Assembly: GCA_965263245.1 (NCBI GenBank)
Contig: CBDHHR010000323.1
Span: 15,342 to 79,341, forward strand
DNA from: DT-68 sp965263245
Lineage (GTDB): Bacteria; Bacillota_I; Bacilli_A; Mycoplasmatales; Metamycoplasmataceae
Direction of reading: 5' to 3'
DNA: 64,000 nt
Shown: positions 1-11,900 of the stretch, in pieces
How the letters are laid out: each line of letters starts with the position of its first letter
Position numbering within the stretch: the first letter of the stretch is position 1
The notes under the pieces: model-generated
What the model saw: only the letters and a program-made list of their open reading frames with translations
What the model was told of the DNA's origin: nothing
Database searches by the model: none
Position numbers and translations under genes: made by a program

Positions 1-1908
1 GTTTCTGTGTTTCTATGTTTCTGTGATTCTATGTTTCTGTGATTCTATGTTTCTGTGTTTCTATGTTTCTGTGTTTCTATGTTTCCGTGTTTCTATGTTT
101 CTGTGATTCCATGTTTCTGTGATTCTATGTTTCTATGCTTCTATGTTTCTATGCTTCTATGTTTCTGTGTTTCTATGATTCTATGATTCTATGTTTCTGT
201 GTTTCCATGTTTCTGTGATTCTATGTTTCTGTGATTCTATGCTTCTGTGTTTCTGTGATTCTATGTTTCTGTGTTTCTATGTTTCTGTCATTCTATGTTT
301 CTGTGTTTCTATGTTTCTATGTTTCCATGCTTCTGTGATTCTATGTTTCTATGATTCTATGCTTCTGTGTTTCTGTGATTCTATGTTTCTGTTATTCTAT
401 GTTTCTGTGATTCTATGTTTCTGTGATTCTATGTTTCTGTGATTCTATGTTTCTATGTTTCTGTGTTTCTATGTTTCTATGTTTCTGTGTTTCTATGTTT
501 CTGTGATTCTATGCTTCTGTGATTCTATGTTTCTGTGATTCTATGTTTCTATGTTTCTGTGATTCTATGTTTCTGTGTTTCTATGTTTCTCTGTTTCCAT
601 GTTTCTATGATTCTATGTTTCTGTGATTCTGTGTTTCTATGTTTCTGTGTTTCTATGTTTCTATGTTTCTATGTTTCCATGTTTCTGTGATTCTATGTTT
701 CTGTGATTCTATGTTTCTGTGATTCTATGTTTCTGTGATTCTATGTTTCTGTAATTCTATGCTTCTGTGATTCTATGTTTCCGTGTTTCTATGTTTCTGT
801 GATTCTATGTTTCTGTGATTCTATGTTTCTATGTTTCTGTGTTTCTATGTTTCTGTGATTCTATGCTTCTGTGATTCTATGTTTCTGTGTTTCTATGTTT
901 CTGTGATTCTATGTTTCTGTGTTTCTATATTTCTGTGATTCTATGTTTCTGTGATTCTATGTTTCTGTGATTCTATGTTTCTGTTATTCTATGTTTCTAT
1001 ATTTCTGTGTTTCTATGTTTCTGTCAGTTTCTATGTTTCTGTGATTCTATGTTTCTGTGATTCTATATGTTTGTGTGATTCTATGTTTCTGTGTTTCTAT
1101 GTTTCTGTGATTCTATGCTTCTGTGATTCTATGTTTCTGTGTTTCTATGTTTCTGTGATTCTATGTTTCTGTGTTTCTGTGTTTCTATGTTTCTGTGTTT
1201 CTATGTTTCTGCGTTTCCATGTTTCTGTGTTTCCATTTTTCTGTAATTCTATGTTTCTGTGATTCTATGCTTCTGTGTTTCTTTGTTTCTATGTTTCTGT
1301 GATTCTATGTTTCTGTGATTCTATGTTTCCGTGTTTCTATGTTTCTGTGATTCTATGTTTCTGTGATTCTATGTTTCTTTGATTCTATGTTTCTGTGATT
1401 CTATGTTTCTATATTTCTGTTTCTGTGTTTCTATGTTTCTGTGATTCTATGTTTCCATGTTTCTGTGATTCTATGTTTCTTTGATTCTATGCTTCTGTGC
1501 TTCTGTGATTCTATGTTTCTGTGATTCTATGTTTCTGTGATTCTATGTTTCTGTGATTCTATGTTTCTGTGATTCTATGTTTCTATATTTCTGTGTTTCT
1601 ATGTTTCTGTCAGTTTCTATGTTTCTGTGATTCTATGTTTCTGTGATTCTATATGTTTGTGTGATTCTATGTTTCTGTGTTTCTAGGTTTCTGTGATTCT
1701 ATGCTTCTGTGATTCTATGTTTCTGTGTTTCTATGTTTCTGTGATTCTATGTTTCTGTGTTTCTGTGTTTCTATGTTTCTGTGTTTCTATGTTTCTGTGA
1801 TTCTTTGATTCTGTGATTCTATGATTCTGTGTTTCTATGTTTCTGTGATTCTATGTTTCCGTGATTCTATGTTTCTGTGATTCTATGTTTCTGTGATTCT
1901 ATGTTTCT

Positions 1909-2532
1909 ATGTTTCTGTGTTTCTATGTTTCTGTGATTCTATGTTTCTGTGATTCTATGTTTCTATGCATCTATGTTTCTATGCTTCTATGTTTCTATGC
2001 TTCTATGTTTCTGTGTTTCTATGATTCTATGATTCTATGTTTCTGTGTTTCTGTGATTCTATGTTTCTGTGTTTCTGTGATTCTATGTTTCTGTGATTCT
2101 ATGTTTCTGTGTTTCTATGTTTCTATGCTTCTATGTTTCTTTGCTTCTATGTTTCTGTGTTTCTATGATTCTATGTTTCTGTGTTTCTGTGATTCTATGT
2201 TTCTGTGATTCTATGTTTCTATGTTTCTGTGTTTCTATGTTTCTGTGATTCTATGTTTCTGTGATTCTATGTTTCTATGCATCTATGTTTCTATGCTTCT
2301 ATGTTTCTATGCTTCTATGTTTCTGTGTTTCTATGATTCTATGATTCTATGTTTCTGTGTTTCTGTGATTCTATGTTTCTGTGTTTCTGTGATTCTATGT
2401 TTCTGTGATTCTATGTTTCTGTGTTTCTATGTTTCTATGCTTCTATGTTTCTTTGCTTCTATGTTTCTGTGTTTCTATGATTCTATGTTTCTGTGTTTCT
2501 GTGATTCTATGTTTCTGTGATTCTATGTTTCT
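1909..2532 (+). repeat. 312-bp tandem duplication inside the satellite
   Basis: Positions 1909-2220 and 2221-2532 are consecutive copies of 39 octamers. They match through at least the first 300 bp, including the rare octamer catctatg near 1977 and 2280 and tttctttgcttc near 2130 and 2450. A third block with the same rare catctatg lies at 17888-18187, so the tandem doubling is a local event on a block that exists elsewhere. Confidence 0.85.
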
Positions 2533-4329
2533 GTGATTCTATGATTCTGTGTTTCTATGTTTCTGTGATTCTATGTTTCTGTGATTCTATGTTTCTGTGT
2601 TTCTATGTTTCTATGTTTCTGTGTTTCTGTGATTCTATGTTTCTGTGATTCTAATGTTTCTGTGTTTCTGTGATTCTATGTTTCTGTGATTCTATGTATC
2701 TGAGTTTCTGTGATTCTATGTTTCTGTGATTCTATGTTTCTGTGATTCTATGTTTCTGTGATTCTATATTTCTGTGTTGCTATGTTTCTGTGTTTCCATG
2801 TTTCTATGATTCTATGTTTCTGTGATTCTGTGTTTCTATGTTTCTGTGTTTCTATGTTTGTGTGTTTCTATGTTTCTATGTTTCCATGTTTCTGTGATTC
2901 TATGTTTCTGTGATTCTATGCTTCTGTGTTTCTGTGATTCTATGTTTCTGTGATTCTATGTTTCTGTGTTTCTGTGATTCTATGTTTCTGTAATTCTATT
3001 CTTCTGTGATTCTATGTTTCCGTGTTTCTATGTTTTTGTGATTCTATGTTTCTGTGATTCTATGTTTCTATGTTTCTGTGTTTCTATGTTTCTGTGATTC
3101 TATGCTTCTGTGATTCTATGTTTCTGTGTTTCTATGTTTCTGTGATTCTATGTTTCTGTCTTTCTATGTTTCTGTGATTCTATGTTTCTATGCTTCTATG
3201 TTTCTGTGTTTCTATGATTCTATGATTCTATGTTTCTGTGATTCTATATTTCTGTGTTTCTATGTTTCTATGCTTCTATGTTTCTGTGTTTCTATGATTC
3301 TATGTTTCTGTGTTTCTGTGATTCTATGTTTCTGTGATTCTATATTTCTGTGATTCTATGTTTCTGTGTTTCTATGTTTCTGTGTTTCTATGTTTCTGTG
3401 ATTCTATGTTTCTGTGATTCTATGTTTCTGTGTTTCTATGTTTCTGTGTTTCTATGTTTCCGTGTTTCTATGTTTCTGTGATTCCATGTTTCTGTGATTC
3501 TATGTTTCTATGCTTCTATGTTTCTATGCTTCTATGTTTCTGTGTTTCTATGATTCTATGATTCTATGTTTCTGTGTTTCCATGTTTCTGTGATTCTATG
3601 TTTCTGTGATTCTATGCTTCTGTGTTTCTGTGATTCTATGTTTCTGTGTTTCTATGTTTCTGTCATTCTATGTTTCTGTGTTTCTATGTTTCTATGTTTC
3701 CATGTTTCTGTGATTCTATGTTTCTATGATTCTATGCTTCTGTGTTTCTGTGATTCTATGTTTCTGTTATTCTATGTTTCTGTGATTCTATGTTTCTGTC
3801 AGTTTCTATGTTTCTGTGATTCTATGTTTCTGTGATTCTATATGTTTGTGTGATTCTATGTTTCTGTGTTTCTATGTTTCTGTGATTCTATGCTTCTGTG
3901 ATTCTATGTTTCTGTGATTCTATGTTTCTATGTTTGTGTGATTCTATGTTTCTGTGTTTCTATGTTTCTCTGTTTCCATGTTTCTATGATTCTATGTTTC
4001 TGTGATTCTGTGTTTCTATGTTTCTGTGTTTCTATGTTTCTATGTTTCTATGTTTCCATGTTTCTGTGATTCTATGTTTCTGTGATTCTATGTTTCTGTG
4101 ATTCTATGTTTCTGTGATTCTATGTTTCTGTAATTCTATGCTTCTGTGATTCTATGTTTCCGTGTTTCTATGTTTCTGTGATTCTATGTTTCTGTGATTC
4201 TATGTTTCTATGTTTCTGTGTTTCTATGTTTCTGTGATTCTATGCTTCTGTGATTCTATGTTTCTGTGTTTCTATGTTTCTGTGATTCTATGTTTCTGTG
4301 TTTCTATATTTCTGTGATTCTGTGTTTCT

Positions 4330-7300
4330 GTGATTCTATGTTTCTGTGATTCTATGTTTCTGTTATTCTATGTTTCTATATTTCTGTGTTTCTATGTTTC
4401 TGTCAGTTTCTATGTTTCTGTGATTCTATGTTTCTGTGATTCTATATGTTTGTGTGATTCTATGTTTCTGTGTTTCTATGTTTCTGTGATTCTATATGTT
4501 TGTGTGATTCTATGTTTCTGTGTTTCTATGTTTCTGTGATTCTATGTTTCTGTGTTTCTGTGTTTCTGTGTTTCTATGTTTCTGTGTTTCTATGTTTCTG
4601 CGTTTCCATGTTTCTGTGTTTCCATTTTTCTGTATTTCTATGTTTCTGTGATTCTATGCTTCTGTGTTTCTTTGTTTCTATGTTTCTGTGATTCTATGTT
4701 TCTGTGATTCTATGTTTCCGTGTTTCTATGTTTCTGTGATTCTATGTTTCTGTGATTCTATGTTTCTCTTGTTTCTATGTTTCTGTGATTCTATGTTTCT
4801 ATATTTCTGTTTCTGTGTTTCTATGTTTCTGTGATTCTATGTTTCCATGTTTCTGTGATTCTATGTTTCTTTGATTCTATGCTTCTGTGCTTCTGTGATT
4901 CTATGTTTCTGTGATTCTATGTTTCTGTGATTCTATGTTTCTGTGATTCTATGTTTCTGTGATTCTCTGTTTCTATATTTCTGTGTTTCTATGTTTCTGT
5001 CAGTTTCTATGTTTCTGTGATTCTATGTTTCTGTGATTCTATATGTTTGTGTGATTCTATGTTTCTGTGTTTCTATGTTTCTGTGATTCTATGCTTCTGT
5101 GATTCTATGTTTCTGTGTTTCTATGTTTCTGTGATTCTATGTTTCTGTGTTTCTGTGTTTCTATGTTTCTGTGTTTCTATGTTTCTGTGTTTCTATGTTT
5201 CTGCGTTTCCATGTTTCTGTGTTTCTGTGTTTCCATTTTTCTGTAATTCTATGTTTCTGTGATTCTATGCTTCTGTGTTTCTGTCTTTCTTTGTTTCTGT
5301 GTTTCTATGTTTCTGTCATTCTATGTTTCTGTGTTTCTATGTTTCTATGTTTGTGTGATTCTATGTTTCTGTGTTTCTATGTTTCTCTGTTTCCATGTTT
5401 CTATGATTCTATGTTTCTGTGATTCTGTGTTTCTATGTTTCTGTGTTTCTATGTTTCTATGTTTCTATGTTTCCATGTTTCTGTGATTCTATGTTTCTGT
5501 GATTCTATGTTTCTGTGATTCTATGTTTCTGTGATTCTATGTTTCTGTAATTCTATGCTCCTGTGATTCTATGTTTCCGTGTTTCTATGTTTCTGTGATT
5601 CTATGTTTCTGTGATTCTATGTTTCTATGTTTCTGTGTTTCTATGTTTCTGTGATTCTATGCTTCTATATTTCTGTTTCTGTGTTTCTATGTTTCTGTGA
5701 TTCTATGTTTCCATGTTTCTGTGATTCTGTGTTTCTATGTTTCTGTGTTTCTATGTTTCTATGTTTCTATGTTTCCATGTTTCTGTGATTCTATGTTTCT
5801 GTGATTCTATGTTTCTGTGATTCTATGTTTCTGTGATTCTATGTTTCTGTAATTCTATGCTTCTGTGATTCTATGTTTCCGTGTTTCTATGTTTCTGTGA
5901 TTCTATGTTTCTGTGATTCTATGTTTCTATGTTTCTGTGTTTCTATGTTTCTGTGATTCTATGCTTCTATATTTCTGTTTCTGTGTTTCTATGTTTCTGT
6001 GATTCTATGTTTCCATGTTTCTGTGATTCTATGTTTCTTTGATTCTATGCTTCTGTGCTTCTGTGATTCTATGTTTCTGTGATTCTATGTTTCTGTGATT
6101 CTATGTTTCTGTGATTCTATGTTTCTGTGATTCTCTGTTTCTATATTTCTGTGTTTCTATGTTTCTGTCAGTTTCTATGTTTCTGTGATTCTATGTTTCT
6201 GTGATTCTATATGTTTGTGTGATTCTATGTTTCTGTGTTTCTATGTTTCTGTGATTCTATGCTTCTGTGATTCTATGTTTCTGTGTTTCTATGTTTCTGT
6301 GATTCTATGTTTCTGTGTTTCTGTGTTTCTATGTTTCTGTGTTTCTATGTTTCTGTGTTTCTATGTTTCTGCGTTTCCATGTTTCTGTGTTTCTGTGTTT
6401 CCATTTTTCTGTAATTCTATGTTTCTGTGATTCTATGCTTCTGTGTTTCTGTCTTTCTTTGTTTCTGTGTTTCTATGTTTCTGTCATTCTATGTTTCTGT
6501 GTTTCTATGTTTCTCTGTTTCCATGTTTCTATGATTCTATGTTTCTGTGATTCTGTGTTTCTATGTTTCTGTGTTTCTATGTTTCTATGTTTCTATGTTT
6601 CCATGTTTCTGTGATTCTATGTTTCTGTGATTCTATGTTTCTGTGATTCTATGTTTCTGTGATTCTATGTTTCTGTAATTCTATGCTTCTGTGATTCTAT
6701 GTTTCCGTGTTTCTATGTTTCTGTGATTCTATGTTTCTGTGTTTCTATGTTTCTATGTTTCTGTGTTTCTATGTTTCTGTGATTCTATGCTTCTGTGATT
6801 CTATGTTTCTGTGTTTCTATGTTTCTGTGATTCTATGTTTCTGTGTTTCTATATTTCTGTGATTCTGTGTTTCTGTGATTCTATGTTTCTGTGATTCTAT
6901 GTTTCTGTTATTCTATGTTTCTATATTTCTGTGTTTCTATGTTTCTGTCAGTTTCTATGTTTCTGTGATTCTATGTTTCTGTGATTCTATATGTTTGTGT
7001 GATTCTATGTTTCTGTGTTTCTATGTTTCTGTGATTCTATATGTTTGTGTGATTCTATGTTTCTGTGTTTCTATGTTTCTGTGATTCTATGTTTCTGTGT
7101 TTCTGTGTTTCTGTGTTTCTATGTTTCTGTGTTTCTATGTTTCTGCGTTTCCATGTTTCTGTGTTTCCATTTTTCTGTAATTCTATGTTTCTGTGATTCT
7201 ATGCTTCTGTGTTTCTTTGTTTCTATGTTTCTGTGATTCTATGTTTCTGTGATTCTATGTTTCCGTGTTTCTATGTTTCTGTGATTCTATGTTTCTGTGA

Positions 7301-8922
7301 TTCTATGCTTCTGTGTTTCTGTCTTTCTTTGTTTCTGTGTTTCTATGTTTCTGTCATTCTATGTTTCTGTGTTTCTATGTTTCTATGTTTGTGTGATTCT
7401 ATGTTTCTGTGTTTCTATGTTTCTCTGTTTCCATGTTTCTATGATTCTATGTTTCTGTGATTCTGTGTTTCTATGTTTCTGTGTTTCTATGTTTCTATGT
7501 TTCTATGTTTCCATGTTTCTGTGATTCTATGTTTCTGTGATTCTATGTTTCTGTGATTCTATGTTTCTGTGATTCTATGTTTCTGTAATTCTATGCTTCT
7601 GTGATTCTATGTTTCCGTGTTTCTATGTTTCTGTGATTCTATGTTTCTGTGATTCTATGTTTCTATGTTTCTGTGTTTCTATGTTTCTGTGATTCTATGC
7701 TTCTATATTTCTGTTTCTGTGTTTCTATGTTTCTGTGATTCTATGTTTCCATGTTTCTGTGATTCTATGTTTCTTTGATTCTATGCTTCTGTGCTTCTGT
7801 GATTCTATGTTTCTGTGATTCTATGTTTCTGTGATTCTATGTTTCTGTGATTCTATGTTTCTGTGATTCTCTGTTTCTATATTTCTGTGTTACTATGTTT
7901 CAGTCAGTTTCTATGTTTCTGTGATTCTATGTTTCTGTGATTCTATATGTTTGTGTGATTCTATGTTTCTGTGTTTCTATGTTTCTGTGATTCTATGCTT
8001 CTGTGATTCTATGTTTCTGTGTTTCTATGTTTCTGTGATTCTATGTTTCTGTGTTTCTGTGTTTCTATGTTTCTGTGTTTCTATGTTTCTGTGTTTCTAT
8101 GTTTCTGCGTTTCCATGTTTCTGTGTTTCTGTGTTTCCATTTTTCTGTAATTCTATGTTTCTGTGATTCTATGCTTCTGTGTTTCTGTCTTTCTTTGTTT
8201 CTGTGTTTCTATGTTTCTGTCATTCTATGTTTCTGTGTTTCTATGTTTCTCTGTTTCCATGTTTCTATGATTCTATGTTTCTGTGATTCTGTGTTTCTAT
8301 GTTTCTGTGTTTCTATGTTTCTATGTTTCTATGTTTCGATGTTTCTGTGATTCTATGTTTCTGTGATTCTATGTTTCTGTGATTCTATGTTTCTGTGATT
8401 CTATGTTTCTGTAATTCTATGCTTCTGTGATTCTATGTTTCCGTGTTTCTATGTTTCTGTGATTCTATGTTTCTGTGATTCTATGTTTCTATGTTTCTGT
8501 GTTTCTATGTTTCTGTGATTCTATGCTTCTGTGATTCTATGTTTCTGTGTTTCTATGTTTCTGTGATTCTATGTTTCTGTGTTTCTATATTTCTGTGATT
8601 CTGTGTTTCTGTGATTCTATGTTTCTGTGATTCTATGTTTCTGTTATTCTATGTTTCTATATTTCTGTGTTTCTATGTTTCTGTCAGTTTCTATGTTTCT
8701 GTGATTCTATGTTTCTGTGATTCTATATGTTTGTGTGATTCTATGTTTCTGTGTTTCTATGTTTCTGTGATTCTATGCTTCTGTGATTCTATGTTTCTGT
8801 GTTTCTATGTTTCTGTGATTCTATGTTTCTGTGTTTCTGTGTTTCTATGTTTCTGTGTTTCTATGTTTCTGCGTTTCCATGTTTCTGTGTTTCCATTTTT
8901 CTGTAATTCTATGTTTCTGTGA
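4330..8922 (+). repeat. Shuffled 1.17/1.74-kb sub-repeats in the satellite
   Basis: The same octamer strings recur here at several offsets. The block at 5017-5262 is repeated at 6185 (offset 1168) and 7921 (offset 1736 from the last). The block at 4330 is repeated at 6875 (2545) and 8611 (1736). The tgtcagtttc phase shift appears several times, often 580-600 bp from its neighbour. This section is more scrambled than the regular higher-order tract to its right, as expected from repeated unequal exchange near an array segment that is not homogenised as one unit. Confidence 0.75.
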
Positions 8923-11900
8923 TTCTATGCTTCTGTGTTTCTTTGTTTCTATGTTTCTGTGATTCTATGTTTCTGTGATTCTATGTTTCCGTGTTTCTAT
9001 GTTTCTGTGATTCTATGTTTCTGTGATTCTATGTTTCTTTGATTCTATGTTTCTGTGATTCTATGTTTCTATATTTCTGTTTCTGTGTTTCTATGTTTCT
9101 GTGATTCTATGTTTCCATGTTTCTGTGATTCTATGTTTCTTTGATTCTATGCTTCTGTGCTTCTGTGATTCTATGTTTCTGTGATTCTATGTTTCTGTGA
9201 TTCTATGTTTCTGTGATTCTATGTTTCTGTGATTCTATGTTTCTATATTTCTGTGTTTCTATGTTTCTGTCAGTTTCTATGTTTCTGTGATTCTATGTTT
9301 CTGTGATTCTATATGTTTGTGTGATTCTATGTTTCTGTGTTTCTAGGTTTCTGTGATTCTATGCTTCTGTGATTCTATGTTTCTGTGTTTCTATGTTTCT
9401 GTGATTCTATGTTTCTGTGTTTCTGTGTTTCTATGTTTCTGTGTTTCTATGTTTCTGTGTTTCTATGTTTCTGCGTTTCCATGTTTCTGTGTTTCTGTGT
9501 TTCCATTTTTCTGTAATTCTAAGTTTCTGTGATTCTATGCTTCTGTGTTTCTGTCTTTCTTTGTTTCTGTGTTTCTATGTTTCTGTCATTCTATGTTTCT
9601 GTGTTTCTATGATTCTATTTCTATGTTTCTGTGATTCTATGTTTCCGTGATTCTATGTTTCTGTGATTCTATGTTTCTATATTTCTGTGTTTCTGTGTTT
9701 CTATGTTTCTGTGATTCTATGTTTCCATGTTTCTGTGATTCTATGTTTCTGAGTTTCTGTGATTCTATGTTTCTGTGATTCTATGTTTCTGTGATTCTAT
9801 GTTTCTATGCTTCTATGTTTCTATGCTTCTATGTTTCTATGCTTCTATGTTTCTGTGTTTCTATGATTCTATGATTCTATGTTTCTGTGTTTCTGTGATT
9901 CTATGTTTCTGTGTTTCTGTGATTCTATGTTTCTGTGATTCTATGTTTCTGTGTTTCTATGTTTCTATGCTTCTATGTTTTTTTGCTTCTATGTTTCTGT
10001 GTTTCTATGATTCTATGTTTCTGTGTTTCTGTGATTCTATGTTTCTGTGATTCTATGTTTCTGTGATTCTATGATTCTGTGTTTCTATGTTTCTGTGATT
10101 CTATGTTTCTGTGATTCTATGTTTCTGTGATTCTATGTTTCTATGTTTCTGTGTTCTATGTTTCTGTGATTCTATGTTTCTGTGATTCTATGTTTCTGTG
10201 ATTCTATGTTTCTGTGATTCTATGTTTCTGTGATTCTATGTTTCTGTGATTCTATGTTTCTGTGTTTCTATGTTTCTATGTTTCTGTGTTTCTGTGATTC
10301 TATGTTTCTGTGATTCTCATGTTTCTGTGTTTCTGTGATTCTATGTTTCTGTCATTCTATGTTTCTGAGTTTCTGTGATTCTATGTTTCTGTGATTCTAT
10401 GTTTCTGTGATTCTATGTTTCTGTGATTCTATATTTCTGTGTTTCTATGTTTCTGTGTTTCCATGTTTCTATGATTCTATGTTTCTGTGATTCTGTGTTT
10501 CTATGTTTCTGTGTTTCTATGTTTGTGTGTTTCTATGTTTCTATGTTTCCATGTTTCTGTGATTCTATGTTTCTGTGATTCTATGCTTCTGTGTTTCTGT
10601 GATTCTATGTTTCTGTGATTCTATGTTTCTGTGTTTCTGTGATTCTATGTTTCTGTAATTCTATGCTTCTGTGATTCTATGTTTCCGTGTTTCTATGTTT
10701 TTGTGATTCTATGTTTCTGTGATTCTATGTTTCTATGTTTCTGTGTTTCTATGTTTCTGTGATTCTATGCTTCTGTGTTTCTATGTTTCTGTGTTTCTGT
10801 GTTTCTGTGATTCTATGTTTCTGTGATTCTATGTTTCCGTGTTTCTATGTTTCTGTGATTCTATGTTTCCGTGTTTCTATGTTTCTGTGATTCTATGTTT
10901 CCGTGTTTCTATGTTTCTGTGATTCTATGTTTCTGTGATTCTATGTTTCTGTGTTTCTATGTTTCTGTGATTCTATGTTTCTGTGATTCTATGTTTCTGT
11001 GTTTCTATGTTTCTGTGATTCTATGTTTCTGTGATTCTATGTTTCTGTGTTTCTATGTTTCTGTGATTCTATGTTTCTGTGTTTCTATGTTTCTGTGTTT
11101 CTGTGATTCTATGTTTCTGTGATTCTCATGTTTCTGTGTTTCTATGTTTCTGTGTTTCTGTGATTCTATGTTTCTGTGATTCTATGTTTCTGTGATTCTA
11201 TGTTTCTGTGTTTCTGTGATTCTATGTTTCTGTGATTCTATGTTTCTGTGTTTCTATGTTTCTGTGTTTCTGTGATTCTATGTTTCTGTGATTCTCATGT
11301 TTCTGTGTTTCTGTGATTCTATGTTTCTGTGTTTCTATGTTTCTGTGTTTCTGTGTTTCTGTGATTCTATGTTTCTGTGATTCTATGTTTCTGTGATTCT
11401 ATGTTTCTGTGTTTCTGTGATTCTATGTTTCTGTGATTCTATGTTTCTGTGTTTCTGTGATTCTATGTTTCTGTGTTTCTATGTTTCTGTGATTCTATGT
11501 TTCTGTGATTCTATGTTTCTGTGATTCTATGTTTCCGTGTTTCTATGTTTCTGTGTTTCCATGTTTCTATGATTCTATGTTTCTGTGATTCTGTGTTTCT
11601 ATGTTTCTGTGTTTCTATGTTTGTGTGTTTCTATGTTTCTATGTTTCCATGTTTCTGTGATTCTATGTTTCTGTGATTCTATGCTTCTGTGTTTCTGTGA
11701 TTCTATGTTTCTGTGATTCTATGTTTCTGTGTTTCTGTGATTCTATGTTTCTGTAATTCTATGCTTCTGTGATTCTATGTTTCCGTGTTTCTATGTTTTT
11801 GTGATTCTATGTTTCTGTGATTCTATGTTTCTATGTTTCTGTCTTTCTATGTTTCTGTGATTCTATGCTTCTGTGATTCTATGTTTCTGTGTTTCTATGT

